64,000 nucleotides of DNA from an uncultured Mogibacterium sp. (GCF_938041965.1 NZ_CALISE010000017.1:1-64000); one strand, 5' to 3'; positions 26,030 through 34,445 are shown, counted from the first letter of the stretch. Notes: generated by a model from the sequence alone, not told the origin. Translations and numbers: made by a program.

Positions 26030-27111
26030 TATATATATATATATTTGTCAAGGTATTTAAGAACATTTTTTATCTGTTTTTGCTCAATATTTTTTATGAA
26101 ATTTTCCATGTACATCCAGTTTGGATAGCCATTTTCATCTATCGGCAAAAGGAGTTTTTCTCTTTTGATTCTTGTGTCATTTATCTCTCTGTTGAAAGAA
26201 TATTTTTCTTTCATTCTCCCCAAAATAACGGAAATAAACTTATAAACCATATCGTTCCCGTTTGGTAACTTCAAAGAAGTTACATGATCACTAGCGATAT
26301 ATTCGTAATTGTGATAGAAACAGGCACCAACACTTCCACTATTTGCAAGAGTTAAATTGTGGTCTGATTTTCTAACATCTTCAATGTTACCAATGAAATT
26401 ATCTACACCGTTGTTCAAAGATGTAGAAGAAATATATGGTGTCTCTCCATCCATCTGCCTTGCTTTAGTTAATCGCTTTCCCCTTTGAACGACATCAAAT
26501 ATATCCGAAACAAAAAATTCGCCCCACTCTACATCTTTAAGAACTTCAGGGCAAATAACCATGTCAAGCAATCTATTCTTACAATATTCTCTTAAATTGT
26601 TCCTTTGTTTATCCTCTCTTTCCTTGATGTATTCCTCCATAAAGTGCCAATTAGGATTATTCTTTTCATCTATAGGAAGCATTACGTATCTATTTTTAAA
26701 CCGAGTTCCTGTTAGACCTTTTCCATATCCAAATCCACATCCTTTAATACTTTGTCTAAAAACCTGAACAAGAAATAATCCAACTTCTCTAGTGATTTTA
26801 TTGTTACTTATGCAATACATCTTGTTTCCCGAAACATAATCAACACCTTGAAAAAAGAAATCTGCATTTTCCGCACCAAGAGAAATTGTGTTTTTAGGAT
26901 TTTTTTCATAATTTGCATCAACAATTAAATCCTCAAGCCCATTATTCATAGATGTTCTCGTAACATACGGAATCCCTTTTGATGATATAGTGAGATTTGC
27001 TTTGTGGTATGGTTTTGAATTACTAACCTTAAATACTCCCTTGTTTCCTCCAACCTTAAACTCTCCCCATTCAACATCGTTTAAATGATACTTATACATA
27101 ATCAACACCAT
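26029..27111 (-). CDS. Specificity subunit (two TRDs) of a BcgI-like Type IIB restriction-modification system
   Basis: A 360-residue protein with two target-recognition halves, each opening with DVEWGEF (residues 12-18 and 193-199) and closing with a long helix (about 155-185 and 335-355). BcgI's B subunit is 341 residues with the same plan. It would direct the nuclease-methylase to a bipartite site. It overlaps the preceding RM gene by 20 nt. The last codons before the stop are encoded by a TA dinucleotide repeat, which makes the C-terminus and stop codon prone to slippage. Confidence 0.88.
   Translation of the reverse strand: MVLIMYKYHLNDVEWGEFKVGGNKGVFKVSNSKPYHKANLTISSKGIPYVTRTSMNNGLEDLIVDANYEKNPKNTISLGAENADFFFQGVDYVSGNKMYCISNNKITREVGLFLVQVFRQSIKGCGFGYGKGLTGTRFKNRYVMLPIDEKNNPNWHFMEEYIKEREDKQRNNLREYCKNRLLDMVICPEVLKDVEWGEFFVSDIFDVVQRGKRLTKARQMDGETPYISSTSLNNGVDNFIGNIEDVRKSDHNLTLANSGSVGACFYHNYEYIASDHVTSLKLPNGNDMVYKFISVILGRMKEKYSFNREINDTRIKREKLLLPIDENGYPNWMYMENFIKNIEQKQIKNVLKYLDKYIYI
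26030..26043. repeat. (TA)7 simple-sequence repeat at the S1/S2 gene junction
   Basis: Seven TA units encode YIYI and the first two bases of the stop codon of the 360-residue S gene, directly before the ATG of the half-S gene. Seven units give a stop (TAA) overlapping the next start. Six units give ATA-ATG-CAT, an in-frame fusion of about 528 residues with three recognition domains. Confidence 0.9.
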
Positions 27112-29062
27112 CCTCTGCTACTTTTAGAGCTTGTTCACTATCTGTATCACGTTCTTCATCCATACCAAAAAGGTATCCACGACCATGAGTAATCATATTC
27201 ACTTCAAAGGTCAAATAGTCTGCGATAGTTTTTTCAAAATCTTCATCACTTGGTATTTCATCATTAAAATAATAGAAGGAATGCAGCCACTCATCTGTGG
27301 CTTCTACAGTAGTAGAAACACAGAATTTTGTTGGTGATTCTATCTCATCATTCCAAACATCAAGAAGATGTTGCTTTTTATCTTTAGCACTTCCATCATC
27401 AATCAGCCCTATATGTTTGCTTACAATATAACCGTCATTTTCAAAATTTATAAACTTAGCTTTCTTAGTCTTGCTATGAGATATGCCTGCTGTAAAAATA
27501 CCAATACAAGGGTTTGTTCCTACTCCATAAAAAGTATTCTTATTAAGCGTTATAATACCTTCAAGCGTATGATTTTTTAGCATTTTAACCTTGAGATTTT
27601 GCTCATCCTTCGTTTTTCCTGTAAAAGTCGATTGCGGCACAATTACAGCAACTTTAGCCCCCTCTGCTAAACTTTCTAATAAATGATTTACAAAGTTTAT
27701 TTCATATAACTCAGGATTTTGTTTAGAACCCTGAGAATATGGCGGATTCATCATTCCTATTGTACAACCTTTAAGTTGTATCTTACTTGGATTTTGTGCT
27801 AAAAAATCTTGATTTTCCAAATTGCTCTTTCCGTCACCGCGTAAAATCATATTTGTCGTTGCAATTGTAAACATGTATGGTTGCTCTTCAATGCCAAATA
27901 GTCTGTTTTTCCTAATTTCTATCTGTTCAGTTTCATCTTCCGTCTTTGACAGCATCTGGTGCATGGCGGCAATTAAGAATCCTGCCGTACCACAACAAGG
28001 ATCCAACACCTTATCTGTTGGCTTTATATCAAGTAAGTCACAGAACAAATCTGTAATATGTCTTGGAGTTAATATAATACCTAAGCTCTGTCCATCCCCA
28101 CCTGAATAAGACATAAATTCACCATAAAATCTACCAATATAATCTTCTGTCGATGAACTATATTTTATATTTGTAAATATGCTGTTATATAGAACCTCCG
28201 TAAAATATCTAAGTGGAGTTTTTCCAAGACTGGAATTTTTTTCATTAATTTTATTATTATCTTTTATGATATTAAATTGGTTAAGAAGCTTGTCTCTTTT
28301 AACTTCAGGACTAACATTTGCTCTTTTCAAGTTATCTTCTATTGCTTTATATATTTTTGAACCATCAGTCCTTATTTTATCGCCAATCAAATCGGATATA
28401 TCAAAATTTTTATGTTCAATTTCGGATAAGGCAAGTAATATTCCAGAAACAACCAAAGGCTTATTCTTATCTTCTAAATTTCCGTAATTTCTTAAATCTT
28501 CATGAAGGGAACGAGCAACTTTTAACAATTCTTCTGTCTTTAGTTCATCATTAGTTTTGACTTCTAATATTTCTCTTTCGTAATATTCATTTATGTTATC
28601 CGTACTGAAAGAGATAAAAGTTTCAACATCGTCAAGTTCCTTATATCCACCTCTCTCGTCAATAAATAAAGGGGATATTCTGTGATTTTTTTCATTACCA
28701 CTTACACCAATTGCGATTATTTTTTTATAAGTTGTGTTTTTTGCTAAATGCTTTCCATAAAACAAAGCTCCGTTCACAGCATAATCTGTAACCGACTTAA
28801 CATCTTCAGCAATCAAATCCTTATCGTTTCTATTGATATGTTTATTCAAGCTCGCTTTATCTTCAATTACAATTAGAAAATCACTTATTACACCAACATA
28901 TTCAGGGAACCCAACATTTCCTGTACCCTTCTTGGACGCAGTTGCCAACGCTTCATCTATTTCTTTTATATTGCTTCCCTGTGCAGAAAAATCATCTTGC
29001 GCACCAATTTCTTTCAGCATGTCATATACCCAAAGATCTGTCATTATTTCCTTCTTAGCCAT
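27092..29062 (-). CDS. BcgI-like restriction-methylation subunit (PD-(D/E)xK nuclease fused to N6-adenine methylase)
   Basis: A 656-residue protein, close to the 637-residue BcgI A subunit. The N-terminus has a nuclease-like D61-x5-E67-x-K69 site (SDFLIVIEDKA). A helical region (about 170-300) is followed by an N6-adenine methyltransferase domain with motif I DPCCGTAGFL (354-363) and motif IV NPPY (439-442). With the S subunit such enzymes methylate adenines in a bipartite site and cut on both sides of it. The start overlaps the regulator's end by 8 nt. Nuclease, methylase and S genes form one overlapping operon. Confidence 0.9.
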   Translation of the reverse strand: MAKKEIMTDLWVYDMLKEIGAQDDFSAQGSNIKEIDEALATASKKGTGNVGFPEYVGVISDFLIVIEDKASLNKHINRNDKDLIAEDVKSVTDYAVNGALFYGKHLAKNTTYKKIIAIGVSGNEKNHRISPLFIDERGGYKELDDVETFISFSTDNINEYYEREILEVKTNDELKTEELLKVARSLHEDLRNYGNLEDKNKPLVVSGILLALSEIEHKNFDISDLIGDKIRTDGSKIYKAIEDNLKRANVSPEVKRDKLLNQFNIIKDNNKINEKNSSLGKTPLRYFTEVLYNSIFTNIKYSSSTEDYIGRFYGEFMSYSGGDGQSLGIILTPRHITDLFCDLLDIKPTDKVLDPCCGTAGFLIAAMHQMLSKTEDETEQIEIRKNRLFGIEEQPYMFTIATTNMILRGDGKSNLENQDFLAQNPSKIQLKGCTIGMMNPPYSQGSKQNPELYEINFVNHLLESLAEGAKVAVIVPQSTFTGKTKDEQNLKVKMLKNHTLEGIITLNKNTFYGVGTNPCIGIFTAGISHSKTKKAKFINFENDGYIVSKHIGLIDDGSAKDKKQHLLDVWNDEIESPTKFCVSTTVEATDEWLHSFYYFNDEIPSDEDFEKTIADYLTFEVNMITHGRGYLFGMDEERDTDSEQALKVAEDGVDYV

Positions 29063-29480
29063 TATCTATTTCCTCCACATAAGCAAGATTCTCTTCAGCA
29101 AAACTTTCTAATAATTTATTAAGCTGATAAGTTTGAGTTCTCGTTAATTTGCATTTATTTTTTCTAATCGATTCAAAGACCTCATCATTCTCAATTATAA
29201 ATTCACATATATCTGGCGGTGGTGTCCCTCGAATTTGCGAATATAAATAATCCATTCTTCCTCGATCTTCATAACTTGGTTTCAACAATAGGATTATATT
29301 TTTATAAACTTCAGGACTCGGAGCATTTATTCCGTCTTCAATATATTTAAGGTTTGAGTTTGGCAGGTCTATAGCTTTTGCAAGTCCACGTTGACTCTCT
29401 CCTTTTGCTTTGCGATTAAATTTTATTAACTGTCCAAGCTCTTCTTTCAGCTCTTTTTTATTATCTATTTCTCGATTCAA
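29055..29480 (-). CDS. XRE-family helix-turn-helix regulator, probable controller protein of the RM operon
   Basis: A 141-residue protein. The HTH occupies about residues 20-70 (LGQLIKFNRKAKGESQRGLA and following NLKYIEDGINAPSPEV). I place the start at TTG 29480, since GGAGGAG sits 4-6 nt upstream; the in-frame ATG at 29519 lies inside a perfect inverted repeat that looks like the operator. Position ahead of the RM gene, with overlapping stop and start, is that of C proteins that delay nuclease expression after entry into a new host. Confidence 0.8.
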   Translation of the reverse strand: MNREIDNKKELKEELGQLIKFNRKAKGESQRGLAKAIDLPNSNLKYIEDGINAPSPEVYKNIILLLKPSYEDRGRMDYLYSQIRGTPPPDICEFIIENDEVFESIRKNKCKLTRTQTYQLNKLLESFAEENLAYVEEIDNG

Positions 29481-29500
29481 AATGCTCCTCCTTTCTTTTT

Positions 29501-29530
29501 GTTCTATGTTCTGTAACATAGAACATTATA
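29501..29530 (-). promoter_or_regulatory. RM operon promoter -10 and perfect inverted-repeat operator
   Basis: GTTCTATGTT and AACATAGAAC form a perfect 10-bp inverted repeat around a 4-nt centre (29501-29524), immediately downstream of a perfect TATAAT (29525-29530, minus strand). No good -35 is visible. Binding of the regulator encoded next would sit on the transcription start. Confidence 0.75.
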
Positions 29531-29563
29531 ACATATCCACTTATTTTTTCATCCCTAAAATTA

Positions 29564-29596
29564 AAGAACTGATGACATTTTTAATCACCAGTTCTT
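29564..29596 (-). terminator. Hairpin, probable terminator ahead of the RM operon
   Basis: AAGAACTG pairs with CAGTTCTT (8 bp, with further TGA/TCA pairing), followed on the minus strand by TTTAATTTT. It would stop transcription from the KilA-N gene and the IS30 remnant entering the RM operon. Confidence 0.6.
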
Positions 29597-29602
29597 CGAA
29601 TT

Positions 29603-29755
29603 TCAATACATTACTTGTTTAATTCCCTTGTTCTTTTCAGTAATACGATTAGCATTCCAGCCATCTTCAAGTCTAACTTGAATCAAAACTCTGTGTTCAA
29701 ATGTAAGATATTGTTCCTTTTTAAACTCAATTGTAGTAGAACGTAAGTGGTCCAT
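29603..29755 (-). pseudogene. IS30-family transposase N-terminal remnant
   Basis: A 50-codon frame starting MDHLRSTTIEFKKEQYLTFE with AAAAGGAG upstream. The following EHRVLIQVRLEDGWNANRIT is the start of the IS30 N-terminal HTH (EQR..IE..L..G.s...IA), after which it ends abruptly at a stop. The catalytic DDE domain is absent. It is probably debris of an insertion sequence; retained expression of a short DNA-binding peptide is possible but unsupported. Confidence 0.65.
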
Positions 29756-29861
29756 ATGTATTTACTCCTTTTTAATATTGTTTTTTCACTTGTATTTTAC
29801 CAAAGAAGTGCTGTATAGACTTTTTATTAAATATTCAACTTGATTTTACAACCGGTCAAAA

Positions 29862-30707
29862 TTATTGTTTCGTTCCTTCTAATTCTTTAATACCACTATC
29901 ACCAAGTTTTTCAAGCGACATTAATTGTGTTCTAGCAAGATTTCTTAGCTCTATCATTCTTTCTTTTGGCCCCATTCCTTTACCAATCATAACTGCATTG
30001 TAGCTTTCCATATTGGCAAGTACCAATAATTCGTTTAAACTTGCATAGTCTCTCATATTGCCCTTTAAATCTAAATTTTCTTCCCGCCACTGTTTCGCCC
30101 TTTTGTTAAATAAGGCAACATTAATTATATCTGCTTCACTTGCGTATTTATATGATAATTGCTCGTTTGTTGGATCTCTTAAGAGATATTCTTTAATCGC
30201 ATCTGTATGAATTTTATAGTTAATCTTGGAAATTTCTCTATTAAGATTCCATCCCAGTGACAATCTTGAATTTTCATCTGATTTAAGTCTTTTATAGTCT
30301 TGAATAATGTAAAGCTTAAATTCTGGTGAAACCCATGAAGCAAATTCCATTGCTATATCAGTATGAGCAAATGTGCCTCCATATCGTCCTGACTTAGAAA
30401 CAATACCTATTGCTTTTGTCTTTTCAATCCATTTTTGTGGTGACAATGTAAATGCGTTACTACCTGCTTCATTTTTAAACCTATCGAATTCGATAGGTTT
30501 AAAATCAGGGTTATGCATTGATTCCCATAAACCTAAGAATCGAATGTTATCTTTGCTTCTCAACCAGTTGTTAATAACAATAAATGGTTCATCACTTTTA
30601 TATCTTGCAATATCCGTTAGACTTATATATTCGTTTTTAAAGTCTTCGGTATAAATTTGAATAGCAAAACCTTTTGCTTCGATCGTGTCTTTTATTCCCT
30701 TAGGCAT
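29862..30707 (-). CDS. KilA-N domain protein
   Basis: A 281-residue protein whose residues about 15-140 match the KilA-N DNA-binding domain of phage and plasmid proteins (SLTDIARY, the WLRSKDNIRFLGLWE-type segment, TFAHTDIAMEFASWVSPEFK, followed by a basic YKRLK helix). The C-terminal half is helical and charged. It is the first gene of the island next to comFC and probably has its own promoter in 30708-30780. Its role is unknown; chromosomal copies often accompany defence or mobile islands. Confidence 0.85.
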   Translation of the reverse strand: MPKGIKDTIEAKGFAIQIYTEDFKNEYISLTDIARYKSDEPFIVINNWLRSKDNIRFLGLWESMHNPDFKPIEFDRFKNEAGSNAFTLSPQKWIEKTKAIGIVSKSGRYGGTFAHTDIAMEFASWVSPEFKLYIIQDYKRLKSDENSRLSLGWNLNREISKINYKIHTDAIKEYLLRDPTNEQLSYKYASEADIINVALFNKRAKQWREENLDLKGNMRDYASLNELLVLANMESYNAVMIGKGMGPKERMIELRNLARTQLMSLEKLGDSGIKELEGTKQ

Positions 30708-30782
30708 TTGAGTTTCTCCTTTTTATGCTAATGTAACGATTCCCGACTATCTTTTGACCGTTCTTTTATATTAAAAAACCAC

Positions 30783-30804
30783 TTTGCAAACAGCATTTAT
30801 ATTG
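30783..30804. repeat. Right direct repeat of the island, covering the comFC stop codon
   Basis: TTTGCAAACAGCATTTATATTG, 20 of 22 bases equal to 25153-25174. It includes the last codons and stop of comFC, so the island seems to have inserted at the gene's 3' end while restoring it. Confidence 0.7.
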
Positions 30805-31540
30805 CCTCCTTAACCATGTCCGCTCCCGCCGCAAACGTCATGACGTCAGCACGACTAACCCCTGTAGCCTTGAGCAGCCTTGCGATTGAATCAACAGTTG
30901 CTCCAGTCGTGTAAATATCATCGACTATAAATATATTTTTCCCGAAAATTTTCCGCCTCATCCCTTCATACACCTCAAATGCAGACCTCACATTGTTGAG
31001 GCGCTCCTCGGGTGAAAGACTCTTCATCACCCCAGTGCTCTTGCACCGCATCACAACATCTGCTCTATACTCTATCCCCATTAGCCTCGCTAGCTCCTTG
31101 GCGATAAGTGCCGCTTGATTAAAACCTCGTTTTCGCTCCTTAGTCACATACATTGGAACTGGGATTATGATATCTGGATACTCTTCTATACCTGCAGCTT
31201 CAAGCCTGTCATACATAATCTCTGCTATTATCGGCGCTAGATACGTCTTTCGCTTATACTTTAGATTAAAGATGATCTCTTTCTCATACAATCCGTACTC
31301 GGTGCATGTATACCCTCTGTCAAATGAGTGTCCGTGCTCCCTACAGTTATAACAAATTGGGAGAGGATTGTGGTCCCCGAGTAGCTTGCCACATTTGTCG
31401 CAGATTCGCACATTCGCCCAGCTTATATTGTCTGAACAAGACTTGCACAGGCTGTATGGGACTGATGAGTCGATTAGCCTCCCACAGCAAATGCAATATA
31501 ATGAGTCCGGATATATGAGTCCTAACAAAGTATCTATCAA
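30797..31540 (-). CDS. comFC: ComF family phosphoribosyltransferase-like protein
   Basis: A 247-residue protein with an N-terminal four-cysteine-pair zinc region (CICCGRL, CKSCSD, CDKCGK, CYNC; about residues 16-68) and a C-terminal PRPP-binding loop IFIVDDIYTTGAT (about 205-217). ComFC assists DNA uptake or genome integrity; its enzymatic activity is not established. The start is TTG 31540, 8 nt after AGGAGG. That ribosome binding site is the 3' arm of a perfect hairpin (31549-31590), implying control or coupling to termination. Confidence 0.85.
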   Translation of the reverse strand: MIDTLLGLIYPDSLYCICCGRLIDSSVPYSLCKSCSDNISWANVRICDKCGKLLGDHNPLPICYNCREHGHSFDRGYTCTEYGLYEKEIIFNLKYKRKTYLAPIIAEIMYDRLEAAGIEEYPDIIIPVPMYVTKERKRGFNQAALIAKELARLMGIEYRADVVMRCKSTGVMKSLSPEERLNNVRSAFEVYEGMRRKIFGKNIFIVDDIYTTGATVDSIARLLKATGVSRADVMTFAAGADMVKEAI

Positions 31541-31548
31541 TAAAAAAA

Positions 31549-31590
31549 CCTCCTACGATATCACTTTTAATTCTATGATATCGTAGGAGG
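31549..31590 (-). promoter_or_regulatory. Terminator-like hairpin holding the comFC ribosome binding site
   Basis: A perfect 15-bp stem (CCTCCTACGATATCA with TGATATCGTAGGAGG) and a 12-nt loop. On the minus strand it is followed by seven T. The AGGAGG of comFC is inside the 3' arm, and the T7 is the spacer to its TTG start. It can work as a terminator of 31633-32085 and also mask translation of comFC. Confidence 0.75.
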
Positions 31591-31632
31591 AATTCCCTTC
31601 AGTACAGATTTATATATGTGGCAATCAGAGTT

Positions 31633-32085
31633 TTACTTTCCAAGGGCTTGTACAACCTCTTTAATCGGTACATCATTGCTACAAAATACGACAGCATTAT
31701 CTGTAAGTAATATATAGTAGCAATCATACTGATAGGTTCTATATCCCTCTCTTGAAGTCTCTAATCCGCTAGCAGTCAGCATATCAACAGTTACCCAGCT
31801 TTGCTCATAATACTTTTTAGCGGTGATTTTATTAGCACTAAATGTTGAATATGTCATTTCGCTAATTCCATACTTGTAAACATTCTTTCCCTCAACTTTT
31901 CCGACCAAATCCAAAGACCTATCCTTTGTCCAGTCAAAATGTGGCATATTACTAACTCCATGCAGGTTCCATTGATCAAAATAGAATGTCACTCCCAAAA
32001 CCACCACTATAATAGTCAGTATTGTTCCTAAAACAATTGATAGTTTTTTGTAAAAATTAACTTCATTTCTTCTATCATAATTCAT
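31633..32085 (-). CDS. Hypothetical single-pass membrane protein
   Basis: A 150-residue protein with a charged N-terminus, one transmembrane helix (about 15-37) and an exported domain of about 110 residues rich in Tyr. The start at ATG 32085 is preferred because AAGGAG lies upstream; an in-frame start at 32160 would add a Cys/His-rich extension with no ribosome binding site. No family recognised. It ends just before the hairpin at 31549-31590. Confidence 0.6.
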   Translation of the reverse strand: MNYDRRNEVNFYKKLSIVLGTILTIIVVVLGVTFYFDQWNLHGVSNMPHFDWTKDRSLDLVGKVEGKNVYKYGISEMTYSTFSANKITAKKYYEQSWVTVDMLTASGLETSREGYRTYQYDCYYILLTDNAVVFCSNDVPIKEVVQALGK

Positions 32086-32222
32086 TTCCCTTGTCTCCTT
32101 GTAAGTAATTCGAAGGATACAGCGCCTTAAGTGAAGCACGCACTTATGACATTTATGCACAGTATAGCACAGTATAAAATACCATTTTCTATACTTATTT
32201 TGTATTAAATAATATTAAATTT

Positions 32223-34445
32223 TTATAAAAGTCCGCCCATATCGACTTCCCTGAGCCTCGCCTCAAGCCCAGTATAGCGTTCATCTATCCTGTTATTATC
32301 GATCATCCTATGCATGCGATCCTCTGAACCGACCAGTATGACCAACTTCTTGCCTCTAGTAATGGCTGTGTATAAAAGATTTCTCGTCGCAAGCATCGGA
32401 GGGAATCCTGATATAGGCATAATTACCACCGGAAATTCACAGCCTTGACTCTTGTGCACTGTTACCGCATATGCTAGCTCAAGCTCGTCGAGTTCCTCGC
32501 TATCGTAGGTCACAAATCTGCCGTCGAAATCCACCACCATCTTGGCATTGTCGTTGTCTATGGTGTTGATTACGCCCATGTCACCGTTGAATATACCGCG
32601 TCCGCTCTGCCTTCCGAGCTGCTGCCATTCCATCTGGTAGTTGTTTCTGATTTGCATGACTTTGTCACCTTCACGAAAAACCTTGGAACCAAACTTCCTT
32701 TCATTTAGCTCTTCCGATGCAGGATTAATTATGCTCTGCAGCATCTCGTTAAGGCTCGCAGTTCCAAGCCCACCTTTTCTAGTCGGTGTAAGCACCTGAA
32801 TGTCCCCGTTTCCTTTCACGAAGTCGTAGTAACTTTCAAGTCTTACAGTCACAAGTTCTTCAATCGTCTCTCTGATTTCTTCTTCGTCTCTTCTGTGCAT
32901 AAAGAAGAAATCGCTATCTCTACCTCCAGATTCAGGATATTCACCACTGTTAATCGAGTGCGCATTCACAACGATGCGGCTCTCACTCGCCTGTCTAAAT
33001 ATCTCCTCGAGCCTAATAGTCGGAACATAATCACTGTTAATCATATCTAGGAGCACGTTACCCGCCCCAACAGATGGCAGCTGGTCAGCATCGCCAACTA
33101 TTATCAGCCTGCTATCATCTTCTAGAGCGTTCAGAAAGCCGTCCATCAGCATAAGGTCAATCATCGAGGCCTCATCCACTATGAAGGAATCCTCTTCAAG
33201 TGGATTTTCTGCATTCCTGCCAAATTCCATTTCGTTCTCATCCTCCGAGTATACGTACTCCAAAAGCCTGTGTATCGTCATAGCCTCAACCCCAGAGGTC
33301 TCCGTTATACGCTTAGCTGCACGCCCAGTCGGAGCAGCGAGTGCTACCGAGATGCCCATTTGTTTGAAAATCTTTACGATGAGATTGATAATCGTCGTCT
33401 TGCCTGTTCCAGGTCCACCTGTAATAATAGTAATCTTATTGGTCAGAGCAGCACGAATTGCCTTTCTCTGATCACCAGATATCTGAATCCTCTCATCCGC
33501 TTCTGCGGCGTTGATAAGGTTGTCTGGGTCAGCAGCAAGCGGCGGCATATAGCCATTCATAATCCTCTTGATATGATACGTTACGCTCTGCTCCGCTTGA
33601 TAGAAGAAATGCTGGTACACCACAGGCACACCATCGAGCGAATCTAGCTCAATCTCTCCCGCAAAGGCAAGCGTTGTAAGGTTTTCCTCGATTAACTCAC
33701 TCGAGATATCGAGTAGTTTGATTGCACTCTCGAGCAATATATCCTTAGGCACATAGGTGCTGCCACTATTTGAAAATACCGACAGAGCATACTTGATGCC
33801 GCTCTTAATTCGGAATCCGCTCTCAGACTCTATTCCAATTTTGCCAGCAATCTCATCCGCCTTACTGAAGCTAATTCCGTATATGTCTTCAACTAATGTG
33901 TAAGGATTCTCCTCTACGACCTCGAGTGATTTATCTCCATACAGCTTATATATCTTAACTGCCTGCGCCGGCTGAATTCCATACTCTGCAAGGGCGAGCG
34001 AAATCTTGGTAAATTCACGCGATTCCCTATAAGACTTTGCAATTTTCTCGACTGTCTTAGGCCCTAGACCATTTATGGATAGCAACGCCTCTGGATTTTC
34101 CTCAATTACATCCAGTGCGTCTTTGCCGAACTTATCTACAATCCTCTTGGCCATATTAGGACCTATTCCTCTAATGGTTCCCGATGCAAGAAATACCCTT
34201 ATACCTTCCGCATCATCAGGTAGCTGTTCCTCATACGCAGACACGTTAAACTGCTCACCATAACGCGGGTGAATCTTGAAGCTCCCCTCCAGCTTGTACG
34301 TTATCTCGGGATTAATCGCATGGAACATCCCAGAGATTTTAAACTGCTCATCTTCCGTCTCGAAGAGACATATCGCAAAGCCGTTGGATTCATTATTGTA
34401 TATTACTTGCGTGATCTTACCGATCTTTATTTCCGTAACTGCCAT
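32223..34445 (-). CDS. recD2: RecD-like ATP-dependent DNA helicase (RecD2)
   Basis: A 740-residue SF1B helicase working 5' to 3'. The long N-terminal region, absent from RecBCD RecD, has tandem helix-hairpin-helix motifs (IRGIGPNMAKRIVDKFG, LSINGLGPKTVEKI). The motor domains follow: Walker A TGGPGTGKTT (about 341-350), motif II DEAS, motif III-like GDADQLPSVGAG, and a C-terminal motif AYAVTVHKSQGCEF. RecD2 proteins function in replication-fork and repair processes without RecBC. Confidence 0.95.
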   Translation of the reverse strand: MAVTEIKIGKITQVIYNNESNGFAICLFETEDEQFKISGMFHAINPEITYKLEGSFKIHPRYGEQFNVSAYEEQLPDDAEGIRVFLASGTIRGIGPNMAKRIVDKFGKDALDVIEENPEALLSINGLGPKTVEKIAKSYRESREFTKISLALAEYGIQPAQAVKIYKLYGDKSLEVVEENPYTLVEDIYGISFSKADEIAGKIGIESESGFRIKSGIKYALSVFSNSGSTYVPKDILLESAIKLLDISSELIEENLTTLAFAGEIELDSLDGVPVVYQHFFYQAEQSVTYHIKRIMNGYMPPLAADPDNLINAAEADERIQISGDQRKAIRAALTNKITIITGGPGTGKTTIINLIVKIFKQMGISVALAAPTGRAAKRITETSGVEAMTIHRLLEYVYSEDENEMEFGRNAENPLEEDSFIVDEASMIDLMLMDGFLNALEDDSRLIIVGDADQLPSVGAGNVLLDMINSDYVPTIRLEEIFRQASESRIVVNAHSINSGEYPESGGRDSDFFFMHRRDEEEIRETIEELVTVRLESYYDFVKGNGDIQVLTPTRKGGLGTASLNEMLQSIINPASEELNERKFGSKVFREGDKVMQIRNNYQMEWQQLGRQSGRGIFNGDMGVINTIDNDNAKMVVDFDGRFVTYDSEELDELELAYAVTVHKSQGCEFPVVIMPISGFPPMLATRNLLYTAITRGKKLVILVGSEDRMHRMIDNNRIDERYTGLEARLREVDMGGLL

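Larger units (their letters stand above)
25153..30804. mobile_element. AT-rich genomic island inserted at the 3' end of comFC
   Basis: A 5.65-kb segment between fumC and comFC, bounded by imperfect direct repeats (25153-25174 and 30783-30804, 20 of 22 bases equal). It is visibly richer in A+T than its flanks and codes for restriction-modification, a KilA-N protein, an IS30 transposase scrap and another decayed gene. No integrase or complete transposase is present, so the mode of mobility is unknown. Confidence 0.72.

Noticed and set aside
26021..26060. Reading the S1/S2 overlap simply as normal TAATG coupling.
   Set aside because: Coupling may well occur, but it does not explain why the overlap lies in a seven-unit dinucleotide tract that would fuse the genes on loss of one unit.
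29862..30707. Prophage remnant based on the KilA-N gene.
   Set aside because: No phage structural, lysis or integrase genes nearby; KilA-N proteins also occur alone in chromosomal islands.
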